A DNA stretch of 64,000 bases from Thalassotalea fonticola (GTDB taxonomy: Bacteria > Pseudomonadota > Gammaproteobacteria > Enterobacterales > Alteromonadaceae): positions 3,286,001-3,350,000 of the forward strand of contig NZ_CP136600.1 of NCBI RefSeq assembly GCF_032911225.1, read 5' to 3'. This document shows positions 63,155 through 64,000 of the stretch, one piece after another. The notes beneath the pieces are model-generated. The model searched no databases. It saw only the letters and a list, made by a program, of their open reading frames with translations, and was not told the DNA's origin. Positions within the stretch are counted from its first letter, which is position 1; every line of letters begins with the position of its first letter. A program made the translations under genes and the position numbers.

Positions 63155-63256
63155 GCCTAACGCCCCAATAAGGGGATTATATTAGTTTGCTAAAATGTGA
63201 AACGAAGCGGAACTGAGCAAACTGTTAGCAGTCCCGTCTTCATTGGCTTGTTAGGC
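63155..63256 (-). other. attC site
   Basis: GCCTAAC...GTTAGGC with CCCCAATAAGGGG and TTTGCT / AGCAAA arms. The clearest representative in the window. Confidence 0.94.
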
Positions 63257-63835
63257 ATTTTTACCACATGCCATCAAAACAGACATTTTTCCTTTTGAAC
63301 TTTCCATTATGAATGGGCTGGTCACTTGGATATCTATAAATTGATTTGATTCAAATGCCTGTCTCACTCTTGCTTCAGATAACCCCATACTGGAAGAATC
63401 ATCTTCTGCAAGCCAATCCCATTGAATAAATGTTCCCCCGACCTTTAAGACTGATTTTAGCAAAGTTAAAGTTTCCTCATAAGATGGAAGAAAACCACAG
63501 ACTGAAGATGCCACAACGAGATCAAATTTATCATGAAACCTTGAATGCTTTTTAATGATACCTTCAGATAGATAATCGGAAATAGTTGCAACATTTTTCA
63601 ATGATTTTTTATCTAGGCACTTAATCATTTCTGAAGAAGGGTCTATAGCTACAATATTTTTAACCTCAGGGCTGATAAGTTGCGTAAGTGCACCAGTCCC
63701 ACAACCAAAATCGAGAACAGTTAAAGCATCAAGGTTTACTTTCTTTACTAGTTCAGCAAAAGCCTTATTAGCATATACTTCAACAGAAGGATCAATATCC
63801 CAACCTTCTGCATACTCATCCCATTCGTTACTCAA
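63251..63835 (-). CDS. Class I SAM-dependent methyltransferase
   Basis: 194 aa. SAM motif I LTVLDFGCGTGALTQLIS, motif II VKNIVAIDPSSEMIKCL, FDLVVASSVCGFLPSYEETL and LKVGGTFIQWDWL. The start is the TTG at 63835 (SNEWDEYAEGWDIDPS) with GGAG upstream; the frame is open to 63847. Small-molecule methyltransferase, substrate unknown. Confidence 0.87.
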   Translation of the reverse strand: MSNEWDEYAEGWDIDPSVEVYANKAFAELVKKVNLDALTVLDFGCGTGALTQLISPEVKNIVAIDPSSEMIKCLDKKSLKNVATISDYLSEGIIKKHSRFHDKFDLVVASSVCGFLPSYEETLTLLKSVLKVGGTFIQWDWLAEDDSSSMGLSEARVRQAFESNQFIDIQVTSPFIMESSKGKMSVLMACGKNA

Positions 63836-63859
63836 AATGCACTCCAAGTTTGATTACAT

Positions 63860-63961
63860 GGCTAACGCCTTAATAAGAGGCTAATGATACTGGCATGTGG
63901 TTTAGCGTTTTTTGCTAAAGCCATGACAGTGTTATTTGTCCTATTGAGTAACTTGTTATGT
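63860..63961 (-). other. attC site, class 2
   Basis: GGCTAACGCCTTAATAAGAGGC, ACTGGCATGTGG, hairpin head TTTAGC / GCTAAA, TTGTCCTATTGAG and GTTATGT. Confidence 0.92.
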
Positions 63962-64000
63962 GTTTATACACAACAAGCTCACTTTTACTTTAACCTTGTG
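63956..64000 (-). CDS. Cassette gene, C-terminal end only
   Basis: The last 14 codons (HKVKVKVSLLCINT) and TAA of the next cassette's gene; the stop lies in the attC box. The rest is beyond the right edge, so the product is unknown. Confidence 0.5.
   Translation of the reverse strand, partial: HKVKVKVSLLCINT

Larger units (their letters stand above)
40740..64000 (-). mobile_element. Sedentary chromosomal integron cassette array (distal and middle part)
   Basis: About 37 short genes, essentially all on the minus strand, alternate with 24 recognisable attC sites and additional truncated ones. Each attC lies just beyond the stop codon of a minus-strand gene; often its RYYYAAC box supplies the TAA. 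Cassette order therefore runs from right to left, and the attI site and integrase should be beyond 64,000. No integrase gene, attI or array promoter is in this window. The cargo families recur (GNAT, RidA, GFA, cupin, LysE). Confidence 0.93.

Noticed and set aside
40740..63961. CRISPR array
   Set aside because: Repeats of about 100 bases at intervals of 300-1000 bases, each next to a coding gene, with palindromic arms and integron boxes; no short regular repeat-spacer pattern and no cas genes.
40740..64000. Integron integrase or attI within the window
   Set aside because: No tyrosine-recombinase reading frame on either strand; gene and attC order place it to the right of the window.

Overview
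The window looks like AT-rich chromosomal DNA of a marine gammaproteobacterium of the Alteromonadales (Colwellia/Thalassotalea-like). This is an inference from gene content: a CrbS/CrbR acetate switch beside a VC_2705-type symporter, a glgP-glgB-glgX-malQ operon, and a sedentary integron. No rRNA or tRNA gene was found.

Positions 1-38,000 are ordinary chromosome. 1-7,493 (minus): glycogen operon, transcribed glgP, glgB, glgX, malQ (malQ runs off the left edge). 7,890-14,234 (minus): a metal-efflux cluster of a small His/Met/Cys-rich exported protein, a CusB-like adaptor with a heavy-metal-binding domain, a CusA-like RND pump and two PepSY membrane proteins. 14,299-16,230: an S9 peptidase. 16,432-18,595: a PH-domain pair (YdbS/YdbT-like). 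18,696-22,208: glutathione-dependent formaldehyde detoxification (fghA, adhC), an SMR transporter and a divergent LysR regulator. 22,344-24,275: a hybrid sensor kinase. 24,582-37,562: an acetate module with a porin, acs, an exonuclease, a CBS/DUF294 protein, a DUF4212 plus symporter pair, CrbS-like kinase and CrbR-like regulator. Palindromes of the form TTAGAC-N4-GTCTAA sit upstream of acs, in the symporter promoter region and, degenerate, upstream of crbR.

From about 40.7 kb to the right edge the window is a chromosomal integron cassette array, with a decaying tail reaching back to about 38-39 kb. Nearly all genes are on the minus strand, are short (about 80-260 aa), and are separated by about 24 recognisable attC sites plus a series of truncated or collapsed ones. 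The attC follows the stop codon of each minus-strand gene, so the attI end and the integrase should lie to the right, outside the window. Cassette cargo is dominated by small soluble enzymes: about nine GNAT acetyltransferases counting the tail, three RidA-like proteins, three GFA-family proteins, four cupins, two LysE exporters, two gamma-glutamylcyclotransferase-fold proteins, three alpha/beta hydrolases, and single copies of GST, UDG, PhnA/YjdM, TfoX C-terminal domain, VOC, YdeI, DJ-1/PfpI, methyltransferase and unknowns.

Main points of interest: arms of attC hairpins that change in compensating pairs; a second attC class; a gradient of attC decay from right to left with collapsed junctions that fuse cassettes into operon-like blocks; several gene starts that extend falsely into attC; a PD40 gene broken exactly at a dnaX-type slippery heptamer; a DJ-1-family protein without its nucleophile cysteine; and a shared palindrome likely to define the acetate regulon.
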